Source: Actinoplanes regularis (lineage in GTDB: Bacteria; Actinomycetota; Actinomycetes; Mycobacteriales; Micromonosporaceae). Taken from it: DNA of 64,000 bases. The stretch's first letter is position 1. Every line of letters begins with the position of its first letter. Under the pieces are notes generated by a model, which was not told the origin of the DNA, did not search any database, and saw nothing but the letters and a program-made list of their open reading frames with translations. Where the stretch lies: the NCBI RefSeq assembly GCF_900188005.1, contig NZ_FZNR01000005.1, forward strand, positions 310,001 through 374,000, read 5' to 3'. Shown here in pieces: positions 27,535 to 36,452 of this stretch. Both the position numbers and the translations under genes were made by a program.

Positions 27535-28665
27535 GTGCGGGCGATTCCTCAGACGATCACCGACGCGACCGATCCGGTCTCGGTGAGCACCGGCCCGGAA
27601 CCCTCTCTGCTGCGGCGGCGCCGTGCCGTCGAGGCGGCGACCTTCGTCTCGCGCGGCAGCGGCCTGCTCGCCACGGTCCTGTACCTCGCCGGGTGGCTCG
27701 GTGCCTTCGACTCCCGCCCGCAGCAGCCGCAACTCGTCGCGGGCTGCCTGGTCTGCATCGCCGTGATGGCCGCCGGGAACGTTCTCGCACTGATCAATTT
27801 CCGCCGGCCGGGTGGTCCGCGCTACGCGGCCCTGAGCGCCTGCCAGGTGGCCGGGGACCTCGTCGTCATGAGCGCCATCGTGGCCTGGTTCCAGGTCTAC
27901 AGCGAGATGACCACCTGGCCGGGCCTGATCATCCCGATCGTCGGCGGCGCGCTGCGACACCGGCTGCCCGGTGCCCTGCTCGCCTGGGCGGCCACCTCCA
28001 CCGTGTTCGCGGTCATGGTGATCACTTCAGGCGATCATGTCGTACGCGTCGATCTGCCGTTCGCGATCGCCGTCCACCTGTTCGTCGCACTGCTCAGCGG
28101 AACCCAGTCGAGCGCGTTCGACCGCCAGGTCAAGGAGTTGGACGCCACGCGGCTGGCGCTGCAGTACCAGGCCTCGCACGACGCGCTCACCGGCCTGCCG
28201 AACCGGGCCCGGATCGCCGAGTACGCCGACCGGCACGCCGGCCGGGAGATGACCGTGCTGCTGCTCGACCTGAACGGCTTCAAGAAGGTCAACGACACCC
28301 TGGGGCACGCCGTCGGCGACAGCCTGCGGCGCGAGGTCGGCCACCGGCTGAGCACCGGGATCCGGGCCGGCGACATGGCCGGACGCCTGGGCGGCGACGA
28401 GTTCGTCGTGCTCCTGCCGGACACCGACCCGGTCGCGGCCGCCGAGCTCAGCGCCCGGCTGCGCACCGAGATCGGCCGGCCCATGACCATCGACGGACAC
28501 GAGGTCTCCGTACGGGTCAGCATCGGCGCCGCCTACCGCTTCGCCGCGGAACCGACCAGCCTGGCGGCCTTGACCGCCGAGGCGGACGCCGCCATGTACC
28601 GGGACAAGACCTCTCGGATCCCCGAATCCGCGGCGCACCGGACGACCTTGCCGTCGACGGCCTGA
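27535..28665 (+). CDS. Membrane diguanylate cyclase (GGDEF) at the end of the che operon
   Basis: 376 aa from a GTG. Five to six membrane helices (about 30-195), then a GGDEF domain (about 205-370) with GRLGGDEFVVLL (GGDEF 286-290) and an RAGD inhibitory site five residues before it. All residues for c-di-GMP synthesis are intact. It starts 21 bases after cheA on the same strand, so it is probably part of the chemotaxis transcript. Confidence 0.92.
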   Translation: MRAIPQTITDATDPVSVSTGPEPSLLRRRRAVEAATFVSRGSGLLATVLYLAGWLGAFDSRPQQPQLVAGCLVCIAVMAAGNVLALINFRRPGGPRYAALSACQVAGDLVVMSAIVAWFQVYSEMTTWPGLIIPIVGGALRHRLPGALLAWAATSTVFAVMVITSGDHVVRVDLPFAIAVHLFVALLSGTQSSAFDRQVKELDATRLALQYQASHDALTGLPNRARIAEYADRHAGREMTVLLLDLNGFKKVNDTLGHAVGDSLRREVGHRLSTGIRAGDMAGRLGGDEFVVLLPDTDPVAAAELSARLRTEIGRPMTIDGHEVSVRVSIGAAYRFAAEPTSLAALTAEADAAMYRDKTSRIPESAAHRTTLPSTA

Positions 28666-28689
28666 GGCAGCGATCAGGCCCCGGGGCCG

Positions 28690-29121
28690 TCAGCGCCCGC
28701 CGGTCGGGTCGAGCAGGGGTGCGAGCAGTCCGAGGAGTTGTTCCCGCTGCTCGGACTGCAGCCGGTCCAGCTGGGGCACGAGGGCGCGCCGAATCTCTAC
28801 GTCCAGTCGTTGAGTCAGTTCCTGGCCGGCCGGGGTCAGGAAGACGTCGACGGCCCGGCCGTCGTGCGGGTTCCTGTCCCGGGCCAGCAGCCCCCGGCGT
28901 TCGGCCCGGTCGATCAGCCCGGACATCGTCGACTTGTCGAGGCCCAGGTACGCGGCCAGATCGGTCACCCTGGGTCGCCGGTCGCGCAGGATGCCCAGCA
29001 CCCGCAGCTGCGTGAGGGACAGGTCGTTCTCGCCGCCGATGCGGGTGAGCACGCCCGTCACCTGGAACGTGCAGCGGACGAGCGCGTCGATGAGCGCGTC
29101 CAGCGAGTCCTCGGCAGTCAT
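28690..29121 (-). CDS. MarR-family transcriptional regulator
   Basis: 143 aa. Winged helix with LSLTQLRVLGILRDR, VTDLAAYLGLDKSTMSGLIDRAE as recognition region and the DGRAVDVFLTPAGQEL wing. Divergent from the oxidoreductase at 29204; two operator-like repeats occupy the space between them. It probably represses both genes in the absence of a small electrophile or phenolic ligand (family knowledge plus inference). Confidence 0.92.
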   Translation of the reverse strand: MTAEDSLDALIDALVRCTFQVTGVLTRIGGENDLSLTQLRVLGILRDRRPRVTDLAAYLGLDKSTMSGLIDRAERRGLLARDRNPHDGRAVDVFLTPAGQELTQRLDVEIRRALVPQLDRLQSEQREQLLGLLAPLLDPTGGR

Positions 29122-29139
29122 GTCGCAATGCTAGTTGAC

Positions 29140-29160
29140 ATAGTTGGGATTCCAAACCAT
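29140..29160 (+). promoter_or_regulatory. MarR operator copy 1
   Basis: A 21-bp unit ATAGTTGG...CCAAACCAT with the central inverted repeat TTGG/CCAA. The second copy at 29168-29188 differs only in the centre (GAT versus TAA). Located between the divergent MarR and oxidoreductase genes. Confidence 0.6.
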
Positions 29161-29167
29161 TCTGGAG

Positions 29168-29188
29168 ATAGTTGGTAATCCAAACCAT
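29168..29188 (+). promoter_or_regulatory. MarR operator copy 2
   Basis: Second copy of the 21-bp unit, 28 bases downstream of the first and ending 5 bases before the AGGAGG of the oxidoreductase gene, a position where a bound repressor would block transcription. Confidence 0.6.
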
Positions 29189-29203
29189 CTCCAGGAGGTT
29201 CCC

Positions 29204-30130
29204 ATGCGTGCCGCAGTCCTCTCCGCGTTCGACACCCCGCCGACCTACCGCGACCACCCGGAGCCGGTCGCGACCGGCGACAACGAGATGGTCGTGGACG
29301 TGCTCGCGGCCGGCCTGCACCACCTGACCCGGGCGAAGGCCAACGGCTCGCACTACAGCAGCACCGGCACGCTCCCGCTCGTGCCCGGCGCCGACGCCGT
29401 CGTGCGCGACCCGTCCGGCCGACTGCGCTACGCGGCGCTCGACGACACCACGTTCGGGACGTTCGCCGAGCGCACCGTCATCGACATCCGCCGCAGCGTC
29501 GTGCTGCCCGACGGCGTCGACCCGGTCCGGATCGCCGCGGCGATGAACCCGGGGATGTCCTCCTGGGTCGCGCTGCGCCGCCGCGTCGAGTTCACCGCGG
29601 GGCAGCGTGTCCTGGTCATCGGCGCCACCGGCAACGCCGGCCGGATGGCGGTGCAGGTCGCGAAGCTGTTCGGCGCCGCCCACGTGATCGCCGCCGGGCG
29701 CGACACCGCCCGCCTCGCTCCGCTGTCCGCCCTGGGCGCCGACGAGACGTGCACGTTCGACCGGATCCAGGTCGCGGCGGACGTCGACGTCGTCCTCGAC
29801 TACGTCTGGGGCGAGCCCGCCGCCACCGCCATGATCCCGATGCTCACCGCCCGCGCCGACCGCACCGCGCCGCTGACCTGGGTCCAGATCGGATCCATGG
29901 CCGGCTCGACCGCACCGATTCCGTCGGTCGCGCTGCGCTCGGCCCGCCTGCACATCGTCGGCAGCGGCATCGGCTCCGTACCCGCCCGCGACATCATCGC
30001 CGAGCTACCACCGCTCGCCGCGGCGGTGACCGACGGATCGATCGACGTCCGGGCCCGCGCCGTACCGCTCGCCGAGATCACCCAAGCGTGGAACGCCGAC
30101 ACCGACGACCGCATCGTCCTCGTCCCGTAG
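29204..30130 (+). CDS. Zinc-less MDR/quinone-oxidoreductase-like enzyme
   Basis: 308 aa. N-terminal GroES-like part (MRAAVLSAFDTPPTY, VPGADAVV) and Rossmann part with the nucleotide loop VLVIGATGNAGRMAVQVAK. Zinc-binding Cys residues of alcohol dehydrogenases are missing, as in NADPH-dependent quinone or enone reductases. AGGAGG is placed 5 nt before the ATG at 29204. Paired with the divergent MarR gene, so probably induced by a toxic quinone-like compound (inference). Confidence 0.88.
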   Translation: MRAAVLSAFDTPPTYRDHPEPVATGDNEMVVDVLAAGLHHLTRAKANGSHYSSTGTLPLVPGADAVVRDPSGRLRYAALDDTTFGTFAERTVIDIRRSVVLPDGVDPVRIAAAMNPGMSSWVALRRRVEFTAGQRVLVIGATGNAGRMAVQVAKLFGAAHVIAAGRDTARLAPLSALGADETCTFDRIQVAADVDVVLDYVWGEPAATAMIPMLTARADRTAPLTWVQIGSMAGSTAPIPSVALRSARLHIVGSGIGSVPARDIIAELPPLAAAVTDGSIDVRARAVPLAEITQAWNADTDDRIVLVP

Positions 30131-30298
30131 CGCGGAAACCCTGCTCGCCACTGGAGAACCTGAACCCGAAACGCGCGGATCAGCGGCGGTCGCGGCGCGT
30201 CAGCCGACCCGACGTCCCCGAAGGGGCATTCGCGGCGATCCGGGGCTTGGTACAGTCCCCGACCGGGATGGCGATCATCGATGTTTGCGGAGGTCGTG

Positions 30299-30925
30299 GT
30301 GGGCGGAGTCAGGGTCGGTATCGCACTTCTCGTGTTGCTGGGCTCGGGGGCGCTCGCGGCGTGCGGCGGTGCCGACGGTGTCGATGCGGGCCCGGCGCCG
30401 GCCGGAGCAGCGCCGTCCCTCGGGCCGGGAAAGTACGCGGGTGACGACCCGGTGCGGCCTACGCTTCCCGCAACTCGTGGGCCGGTGCTGCACATGGACA
30501 ACAAGTACACGTACACGGTGCAGGTGCTTGACGCCATGACGACCCTGTCCATGCCGGGCGAACCGCCACCGGCCGGCACGACGGCGCTCGCGCTGCTGCT
30601 GCGGGTGGAGGCTGATCCGCCGAATCGCCGGATCAGCCCACCCATCCAGTACCTGGGCATCGACTACCCCAGCCGCGAGGAGGACCTGAGCCAGTACATC
30701 GGGACCGTGCTCGAGGGCCGCAAGTCCTATCTCACCGAGGATCAGCTGCTCTTCGGGGGCGAGGACGCAGAGGGCGTCGATGTCCTGGCGGCGAACACGG
30801 TGTACTACACGCGGGCCTGGCAGTTGGTCTCCGAGAAGGCCGACCTGAAGGGCGCGTCGCTGTGTGAGGTCGCGGTCGCAGGCCGGAAGAACTGCATCCC
30901 CATCGGAGCGATCCGAGCCGGCTGA
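30299..30925 (+). CDS. Lipoprotein of unknown function
   Basis: 208 aa. A short signal sequence ends in the lipobox LAAC, so the mature protein would be lipid-anchored outside the membrane. The rest has beta-strand-rich segments (KYTYTVQVLDAMTTL, ALALLLRVEAD) and two cysteines near the C-terminus (LCEVAVAGRKNC). No family recognised. GTG at 30299 has GGAGG 5 nt upstream; an ATG at 30281 is an alternative. TACAGT at 30251-30256 is a plausible -10 box. Confidence 0.75.
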   Translation: MGGVRVGIALLVLLGSGALAACGGADGVDAGPAPAGAAPSLGPGKYAGDDPVRPTLPATRGPVLHMDNKYTYTVQVLDAMTTLSMPGEPPPAGTTALALLLRVEADPPNRRISPPIQYLGIDYPSREEDLSQYIGTVLEGRKSYLTEDQLLFGGEDAEGVDVLAANTVYYTRAWQLVSEKADLKGASLCEVAVAGRKNCIPIGAIRAG

Positions 30926-30954
30926 GCGGCAGCGGCGAGTCGACGCCGCCGCTC
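30924..30954 (+). terminator. Stem-loop terminator after the lipoprotein gene
   Basis: GAGCG...CGCTC outer stem with GCGGCG/CGCCGC inner stem and AGTCGA loop, overlapping the stop codon region of the lipoprotein gene. No U-tract, as is common in GC-rich actinomycetes. Confidence 0.5.
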
Positions 30955-30995
30955 ACCGTCGATCACTGTCGCCCCCGGCTCCGAGGAATCCTGGA

Positions 30996-31023
30996 CGCCG
31001 CGCATCTGGTCGGGTGCGCGGCG
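30996..31023. terminator. Stem-loop between convergent genes
   Basis: CGCCGCGCA and TGCGCGGCG form a perfect 9-bp stem with a 10-base loop, 16 bases after the end of the beta-lactamase-fold gene. It may terminate either strand. Confidence 0.5.
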
Positions 31024-31038
31024 CTGGATCCCGCGATA

Positions 31039-32169
31039 TCAGGCATCCCCGGGCTGGTCGGCGCAGAACACCGCTTGGATCAGGCCGGCCAGGGCCTGCG
31101 GGAACACCGTCGCCGGGTCGAGGTCCCTGGTGGTCAGCGAGGCGGTCAGGGTCTTGCGGCCGTCGGGTGTGCTGATCATCAGTGCCCCGTAGCCGCCGGG
31201 GGCGCCGCCGTTGTGGTGAACGATGGTGCCATTGCCCGGGCCCAGATCCTGCACCCACATCCCCAGACCGAGGTTGAACTTGCCGTGCGGGGTGAGCATC
31301 TCGGCCAGCAGCGGGGCCGGCAGCAGCCTGCCGCCCAGCAGCGCGGAGATGAACGTGCTGAGGTCGTTGGCGGTCGAGATCAGGTCACCGGCGCCGGCCA
31401 GCAGGGAGGGGTTCTGGCGGCTGACGTCGGTCAGCTTCCACTCGCCGGCGTCCTCGTAGCGGTAGTAGCCGTGGGCGTGCGGCCCGGGCAGGTCCGGCGA
31501 GGTGGCCGACACCACGGTGTCCGACATCCCGAGCGGCCCGAGGATCCGCCGCTGCGTCTCTTCGGCGTACGAACGGCCGGTGACCTTCTCGATCAGCAGC
31601 AGGGCCAGCGTGTAGTTGGTGTTGGCGTAGCTCTGGTCGGTCCCCGGCTCGAACCGGGCCGGCTGAGTCAGCGCGAATCGCACCAGTTCCTCGGGCCGGT
31701 AGATGTGGAACCGGTTCTCCACCCAGTCCTTGCCGTGGGAGGGCAGTCCCATCCCGAACGTTCCGTCGGCGTTCGGCTCGCCGGTGTAGTTGTACAACCC
31801 GCTGGTGTGCCGCAGCAGCATCCGGACCGTGATCCGTTCGTCCAGCTCGAGTTCGGGAAGGTAACCGGCCACCGGCTCGTCCAGCCCCAGCCTGCCCTCG
31901 GCCACCAGCTGGAGCACCAGGGTCGCGGTGAACGGCTTGCTCACGCTGCCCGCCCAGACCTGTCCGCCGGCCGGCGGCCCGGCGGTCTCGCCCAGCTTGC
32001 TCACCCCCGCGCGGCCGACCCAGTCGCCCTGCTCGTCGTGGATACACATCTCCGCGCTGCCGAAGCCGGCGTCGACAAAGGTCTCCAAGATCTGCTGCAG
32101 TTCCGGACGTTCCCGCCCGGCGGTCTCCAGGACGGTGGTGGCCGGGGCCGGGGTGTCGAACTTCTGCAT
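31039..32169 (-). CDS. Serine hydrolase of the beta-lactamase (class C/esterase) family
   Basis: 376 aa. The three active-site motifs are visible: SVSK (S75, K78), YAN (Y181-N183) and HNG (319-321, in place of KTG). No signal peptide, so cytosolic; this argues for an esterase or D-aminopeptidase-like role rather than an exported beta-lactamase. AGGAG lies 6 nt before the ATG at 32169; an adjacent ATG at 32172 is possible. Stand-alone gene. Confidence 0.88.
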   Translation of the reverse strand: MQKFDTPAPATTVLETAGRERPELQQILETFVDAGFGSAEMCIHDEQGDWVGRAGVSKLGETAGPPAGGQVWAGSVSKPFTATLVLQLVAEGRLGLDEPVAGYLPELELDERITVRMLLRHTSGLYNYTGEPNADGTFGMGLPSHGKDWVENRFHIYRPEELVRFALTQPARFEPGTDQSYANTNYTLALLLIEKVTGRSYAEETQRRILGPLGMSDTVVSATSPDLPGPHAHGYYRYEDAGEWKLTDVSRQNPSLLAGAGDLISTANDLSTFISALLGGRLLPAPLLAEMLTPHGKFNLGLGMWVQDLGPGNGTIVHHNGGAPGGYGALMISTPDGRKTLTASLTTRDLDPATVFPQALAGLIQAVFCADQPGDA

Positions 32170-32407
32170 CATGCTCTCCTGAGGTTTCGTCCCCGTTGAT
32201 GGGGCGTAGGTCGTGGAACCGGTTGATGAGCCGTTCACGAGAGCCACGATCGCCTGCCGCTCTGACAGCAGACGGACATCGCGCTGACACGGCCTCTGAC
32301 ATGGCGCGTTCGACTGAGGGGCCGGGCATCCGGTGCCGTTGCGCAATACTTCGTGCTGGCACGATTCCGTGCCCGCAAGCGGTCACGAAGTAGGGCTGAT
32401 CGACTCG

Positions 32408-33070
32408 ATGGATGTCTACAACGCGGTCTGGACGAGGCAGTCGATTCGTAGATTCACCGATCGACCCGTCCCGCGTGAGGTCTTCGAGCGAGTGCTGACG
32501 GCGGCCGCCAACGCCCCGTCGGGCAGCAACCTGCAGCCATGGAATGTCTACGTCGTCTCCGGTGACCTGCTGACCAAGCTGAAGAACACAGTGGCCGGGC
32601 GGGTCGCGGCCGGCGACTCGGGCGACGATCGAGAATTCGCCAATCTTCCACCCGAGGTGCGCTCGCCCTACCTCGAACGCATGGCGGCGCTGGGCGAGGG
32701 TCTGTATGGCTCACAAGGCGTCGCGCGAGGAGATGTGGCGGGCCGAGCCCGCATCCGGGCCAGGAACTGGAACTGTTTCGGCGCCGGCACGGCACTCTTC
32801 TGCTACCTGGACCGGGACATGCCGAAGCCACGCTGGGCCGACGTCGGTATCTACCTGCAGACGGTGATGCTGCTACTTCGAGCCGAAGGGCTGCACAGCT
32901 GTACACAAGAGATCTGGGGGGAGTATCACCTCAGCGTCGCTGAGGTGACCGCCCCACAACCCGAGCGAATGCTCTTCTGTGGCATGTCGATCGGCTTCGC
33001 CGACCCGACGGTCACACATCCGCGCATCCGTCGTGCCCCGCTGTCGGAGACCGTGACCTTCCTGGACTGA
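32408..33070 (+). CDS. Nitroreductase-family flavoprotein
   Basis: 220 aa. N-terminal TRQSIRRFTDRPVP with the FMN-phosphate Arg pair, NAPSGSNLQPWNVYVV, and the C-terminal IGFADP typical of NfnB-like nitroreductases. FMN-dependent NAD(P)H reduction of nitro- or quinone compounds is expected. Its 3' end overlaps the convergent membrane protein gene by 59 bases. No clear ribosome-binding site. Confidence 0.88.
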   Translation: MDVYNAVWTRQSIRRFTDRPVPREVFERVLTAAANAPSGSNLQPWNVYVVSGDLLTKLKNTVAGRVAAGDSGDDREFANLPPEVRSPYLERMAALGEGLYGSQGVARGDVAGRARIRARNWNCFGAGTALFCYLDRDMPKPRWADVGIYLQTVMLLLRAEGLHSCTQEIWGEYHLSVAEVTAPQPERMLFCGMSIGFADPTVTHPRIRRAPLSETVTFLD

Positions 33071-35426
33071 TCCAGGGTTCCTCCGATACGGGTCCGGGGC
33101 TGGCCGGCGGAGGCACGCCGGTCCCCGGCGCGGTGACCTGTTCGTCGATGCGCTGCCACATCGCCTCGTCGGACCAGTAGCCGGTGTGGCGGCGCATCGA
33201 TGGCATCGGCTCGCCGGTGACGTACCACGCGGTGCTGGGATCGGGCAGGAGGACGTCGACCTCGTCACGGCCGATCGGGCCGCCGATGTAGTCGGTCTTG
33301 TAGGAGAAGTTGCGCCAGGACCGCAGCGGCTCGCCGGCTCGGGGGCCGTGCAGGCGGTCGAACAGGTTGCCGTTGATGTAGGCGGGGAACGCCCATCCGT
33401 ACAGCGTGGTCAGCGGTGAGCCGAAGGTGACCAGGACCGGCCGGTCGCACCCGGGCCGGAGGGCGCCGAGCTGGGCGAGCGCCACCGCGGCCAGCACGCT
33501 GCCCTGGCTGTGCCCGACGACCAGCACCTGGCAGCCGCTGTCCTGCAGCCACCGCACGCGGCGCTGCAGGTCGGGCACGGCGCGCTCGGCGTAACAGGGC
33601 GGGGCGAACGGATGATAGGCGCGTGGCCAGAACGTGCCGACGTCCCACAGGACGCCCATCCACCGGCGGGCGTCGGGCCGGTGCCAGCCCCAGCGCAACA
33701 GTGCCAGCCCGCCGGCGGGGATCATCACGGCGACCGTCACGGCGAACGTCACCGTGGCCTCGGAGGACGACCGATTCAGCGAGTCGATCAGTACGGCGAT
33801 CAGTGCCAGGCCGGCGATCAGCGCCAGGCCGGTGAACAGGTACCGCGCGTCGGCGGGCAGCCTGGCCAGCTTGCGCGCCCGCGCGATGGATCGAACCCAC
33901 CTGGTGGCGCGCTTGCGACCGACTGGCGGCAGATCCTCGGTCGGCAGCGCACTGGAGCGCCATGCATCCCACGGCGGCCGCGGCGGTGGGTCCGCGTCCG
34001 AGCGGCCGGCGTACCACGCGACGATCGAGTCCCGGTCCGCTCGGCCGCCGGCCAGACCCCATCGGGCGAGCTCGACCAGCAGGAAGGTCAAGATCAGGCC
34101 GACTGGGGCGAACGTGAGCCATGGGATCACACCGCGGAGGGTCTCGAAGACCACTATCTGTATTTCGGAGTCTCCGGTCACCGTGTCGGCGGACCAGCGC
34201 AGCGAGCCGAGGGAACTCGCGGCGGCGAGCAGGCATCCCCACCCGACGACGTTGGCGCTGAGCATGCTGAGCGCGGCCACCACGAACGGCGCCCCGGGCC
34301 ACCGCCTGCTCGGCTGTTCGACGGCGCCGGACGCCGCGCCGTCCCGGATCCCGAGTGCCCGCAGTAGGGCGATCAATGGCATCACCAGCAGCCGGACGAA
34401 TATGAGAGCGCACAGCAGGCCGAAGGTGACGATGGCCGCGACGCGCAGCCCCGGCAGGTGTCCGCGGAGTGGGCCTCGGAAGGCCGAGCCGTGCCACGCG
34501 GACGAGGCCGTGGCGACCGTGAGGGCGAGAGCTGTCGCGGCCAGCGGTGTCACGAGGTGTTCTCCGGCAGCCTCGCAGGCGACCAGCACGATCGCGGCGC
34601 CCAGCGCCACGGCCGCCATCACCTGGAACCGCTGGTCGCGGATGGCGTATGCCACCAGCAGTGCGAGCCAGGCCAGGCCGGCGCTCACGTGCAGGCGCAG
34701 CAATCGCCGCACAGTGGCCGCCCCGTCGAAGAATCGGGGATCGGCGACGCCGTCCGGTAACGCGGCGGAGCTGCTCCGCGCCTGCTCACGACCATCGGTG
34801 CCGATCGGCGTCACCTGCTCATATCGGTTGTGGGCCCGATACGACAGCAGCGCCAGCCCGAGCAGGATCGCCACCACCACACCGACCCCGATCGCTACGC
34901 GGCGGCCGGGCTGCTCTTGGTGGGCCAGTGCATGTGCGACGCTTTTCCAGCGTGGCTCGTCGGACGGAAGCGGCTTCTCGTAGCCACCGAACTGGTACGC
35001 CCACGTGTCGACCACGACTGTCGACACGATCAACATCAGGTTGAGGGTGACCGCCAGCGCTGCCAGCCGGCCGCAGGCGCGGTGGGCCGCGAAGGCCCAC
35101 CGATCCGCGTGGGTCCGTGCCGAGCAGGTCCAGCCGGCCAGGTTCGCCAGCATGAACGGGAACAGGAGCACCCAGAGCACGCGGAAGTTGCTGCGTGAGG
35201 TCAGGCCACCCCAGCAGTACGCCTCCAGTGACCGGTTCCGCCGGGTGACCTCCGCCGCGTAGAAGCCCGCGAGCCGGTCACCCCACACCTGCCGGAATGC
35301 CGTGGTCCCCAGCAGCGTGGCGGGTGCCGTCCCGCCGACCCCATGCACCCGCAGCTCGACCACCGCCTGCGGCTCGCTCGCCGCCGCGGACCCGGCTGCC
35401 AGCCCCTCATCCTGCGACGACCGCAT
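33012..35426 (-). CDS. Large membrane protein with lipase-like alpha/beta-hydrolase motifs
   Basis: 804 aa. N-terminus reads ELRVHGVGGTAPATLL, like the first strand and oxyanion region of an alpha/beta hydrolase. About ten to twelve membrane helices follow (110-590). The C-terminal third has the nucleophile elbow VLVVGHSQGSVLAAVALAQ (Ser near 639), LVTFGSPLTTLYG and late Asp/His residues (LLPDPSTAW, RRHTGYW). The catalytic domain therefore seems split by a membrane insert. Possibly a membrane-bound lipase or esterase; substrate unknown. Confidence 0.75.
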   Translation of the reverse strand: MRSSQDEGLAAGSAAASEPQAVVELRVHGVGGTAPATLLGTTAFRQVWGDRLAGFYAAEVTRRNRSLEAYCWGGLTSRSNFRVLWVLLFPFMLANLAGWTCSARTHADRWAFAAHRACGRLAALAVTLNLMLIVSTVVVDTWAYQFGGYEKPLPSDEPRWKSVAHALAHQEQPGRRVAIGVGVVVAILLGLALLSYRAHNRYEQVTPIGTDGREQARSSSAALPDGVADPRFFDGAATVRRLLRLHVSAGLAWLALLVAYAIRDQRFQVMAAVALGAAIVLVACEAAGEHLVTPLAATALALTVATASSAWHGSAFRGPLRGHLPGLRVAAIVTFGLLCALIFVRLLVMPLIALLRALGIRDGAASGAVEQPSRRWPGAPFVVAALSMLSANVVGWGCLLAAASSLGSLRWSADTVTGDSEIQIVVFETLRGVIPWLTFAPVGLILTFLLVELARWGLAGGRADRDSIVAWYAGRSDADPPPRPPWDAWRSSALPTEDLPPVGRKRATRWVRSIARARKLARLPADARYLFTGLALIAGLALIAVLIDSLNRSSSEATVTFAVTVAVMIPAGGLALLRWGWHRPDARRWMGVLWDVGTFWPRAYHPFAPPCYAERAVPDLQRRVRWLQDSGCQVLVVGHSQGSVLAAVALAQLGALRPGCDRPVLVTFGSPLTTLYGWAFPAYINGNLFDRLHGPRAGEPLRSWRNFSYKTDYIGGPIGRDEVDVLLPDPSTAWYVTGEPMPSMRRHTGYWSDEAMWQRIDEQVTAPGTGVPPPASPGPVSEEPWISPGRSRSPTAGHDGCADV

Positions 35427-35605
35427 CAGCCGCCTCCACCGTCATCCGCGAGTCCGATATGACGGTTTTACCGCATGGATTAGGCTGCGGCAGCCGACTT
35501 CCGGGTGCGTTCCACCTTGTAGAGCCGGCAGGCATCGCCACTGGTCCGGGTACGGAGAACGCCTACCGTGGCAGATGAATGATCGATACGACGGGAGCAC
35601 GATTC

Positions 35606-36046
35606 ATGGCGCACGTACGACGTTTCGACCACATCGGCATCACGGTCGCGGATCTCGATGCCGTCACGGCCTTCTTCGTGGCGCTCGGCCTGGAGGTCGA
35701 GGGCCGGACCTTCGTCGAGGGCGAGTTCCTGGAGACGGTCTGCGGCATACCCGACTCCCGCACCGAGATCGTCATGCTGAAGTCGCCCGACGGCGGCGCC
35801 CGCCTGGAACTCGCGAGATTCGTGCGGCCGGATTCCGTGCCGGGCTCGCCGGCGGCCATGGCCAACGAGTTGGGCCTGCGCAACGTGTCCTTCGAGGTGA
35901 ACGACCTGCGGGCCGCTGTCGACTGGGCTGCCGGCGAGGGTTACGGACTGGTCGGTGGCATCGGTGAGTACGAGGGCGCGTGGCGGATGGCGTACGTCCG
36001 GGGACCCGAAGGGATCGTCGTCTCGCTGGCCGAGCGCGTCGGCTGA
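35606..36046 (+). CDS. VOC (glyoxalase/bleomycin-resistance fold) protein
   Basis: 146 aa, two beta-alpha-beta3 units: FDHIGITVADLDAVTAFFVALGLEVEGR, then LRNVSFEVNDLRAAVDWAAGEGYGLVGG. Candidate metal ligands are the His of DHIGITV and the Glu of SFEVND, plus a late Glu. The ATG at 35606 has GGGAG 9 nt upstream and is preferred to one at 35579. Possible roles are lactoylglutathione-lyase-like or antibiotic-binding; not resolved. Confidence 0.85.
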   Translation: MAHVRRFDHIGITVADLDAVTAFFVALGLEVEGRTFVEGEFLETVCGIPDSRTEIVMLKSPDGGARLELARFVRPDSVPGSPAAMANELGLRNVSFEVNDLRAAVDWAAGEGYGLVGGIGEYEGAWRMAYVRGPEGIVVSLAERVG

Positions 36047-36059
36047 ACCGTGCCGCCGT

Positions 36060-36452
36060 TCAGGAACTGTGTCCGGTTTCGCGTGACGGTTGCTTCTGCT
36101 GGCGTGCTCGCCGGGGACGACGCCGAACGTCATCGTGTGCCGCGTGAGCGGGTGTGTGCGCCGAGGGCGCCGAGGGCGGCCGTTTGACGAACTGGTAGGC
36201 CGTCATGGCCATACCCAGGACGGTGGTGAAAGTGACCGCTGCGGCGGACGCGATCTGAATGCCGGTGCCGTCAAGGAGGGCGGTGGTGAGTCCTGCGATG
36301 GTCGCCGCCATGAGCGCGTCAATCAGGAAAACCACAAAGGACATCAGCCGATGGAAGACGGCGTAGTTGTTCGCGGATTCAGTCGAATTCTCAGCACATT
36401 GCTGACAGTGAGTAGTGTGACCGATGCCGCGCGTAGCATCTGATCGAGGCAC
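36060..36452 (-). CDS. Small membrane protein with N-terminal Cys motif
   Basis: 130 aa from a GTG with a good ribosome-binding site (GAAGGTGA). N-terminus has HCQQC, two hydrophobic helices follow (about 36-60 and 65-88), and the tail is strongly basic (RRRPRRARQQK). No family recognised. An internal ATG at 36344 would give a 94-aa version but has no ribosome-binding site. Upstream lie two 14-bp operator-like repeats exactly 21 bases apart (36535-36569). Confidence 0.5.
   Translation of the reverse strand: MPRSDATRGIGHTTHCQQCAENSTESANNYAVFHRLMSFVVFLIDALMAATIAGLTTALLDGTGIQIASAAAVTFTTVLGMAMTAYQFVKRPPSAPSAHTPAHAAHDDVRRRPRRARQQKQPSRETGHSS

Noticed and set aside
28671..28690. GGCCCCGGGGCC palindrome between the cyclase and MarR genes as terminator
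   Set aside because: The palindrome has no loop and cannot form a good hairpin.
31039..32169. A true class C beta-lactamase (resistance gene)
   Set aside because: No signal peptide and HNG instead of KTG; better read as a cytosolic esterase/peptidase-like member.
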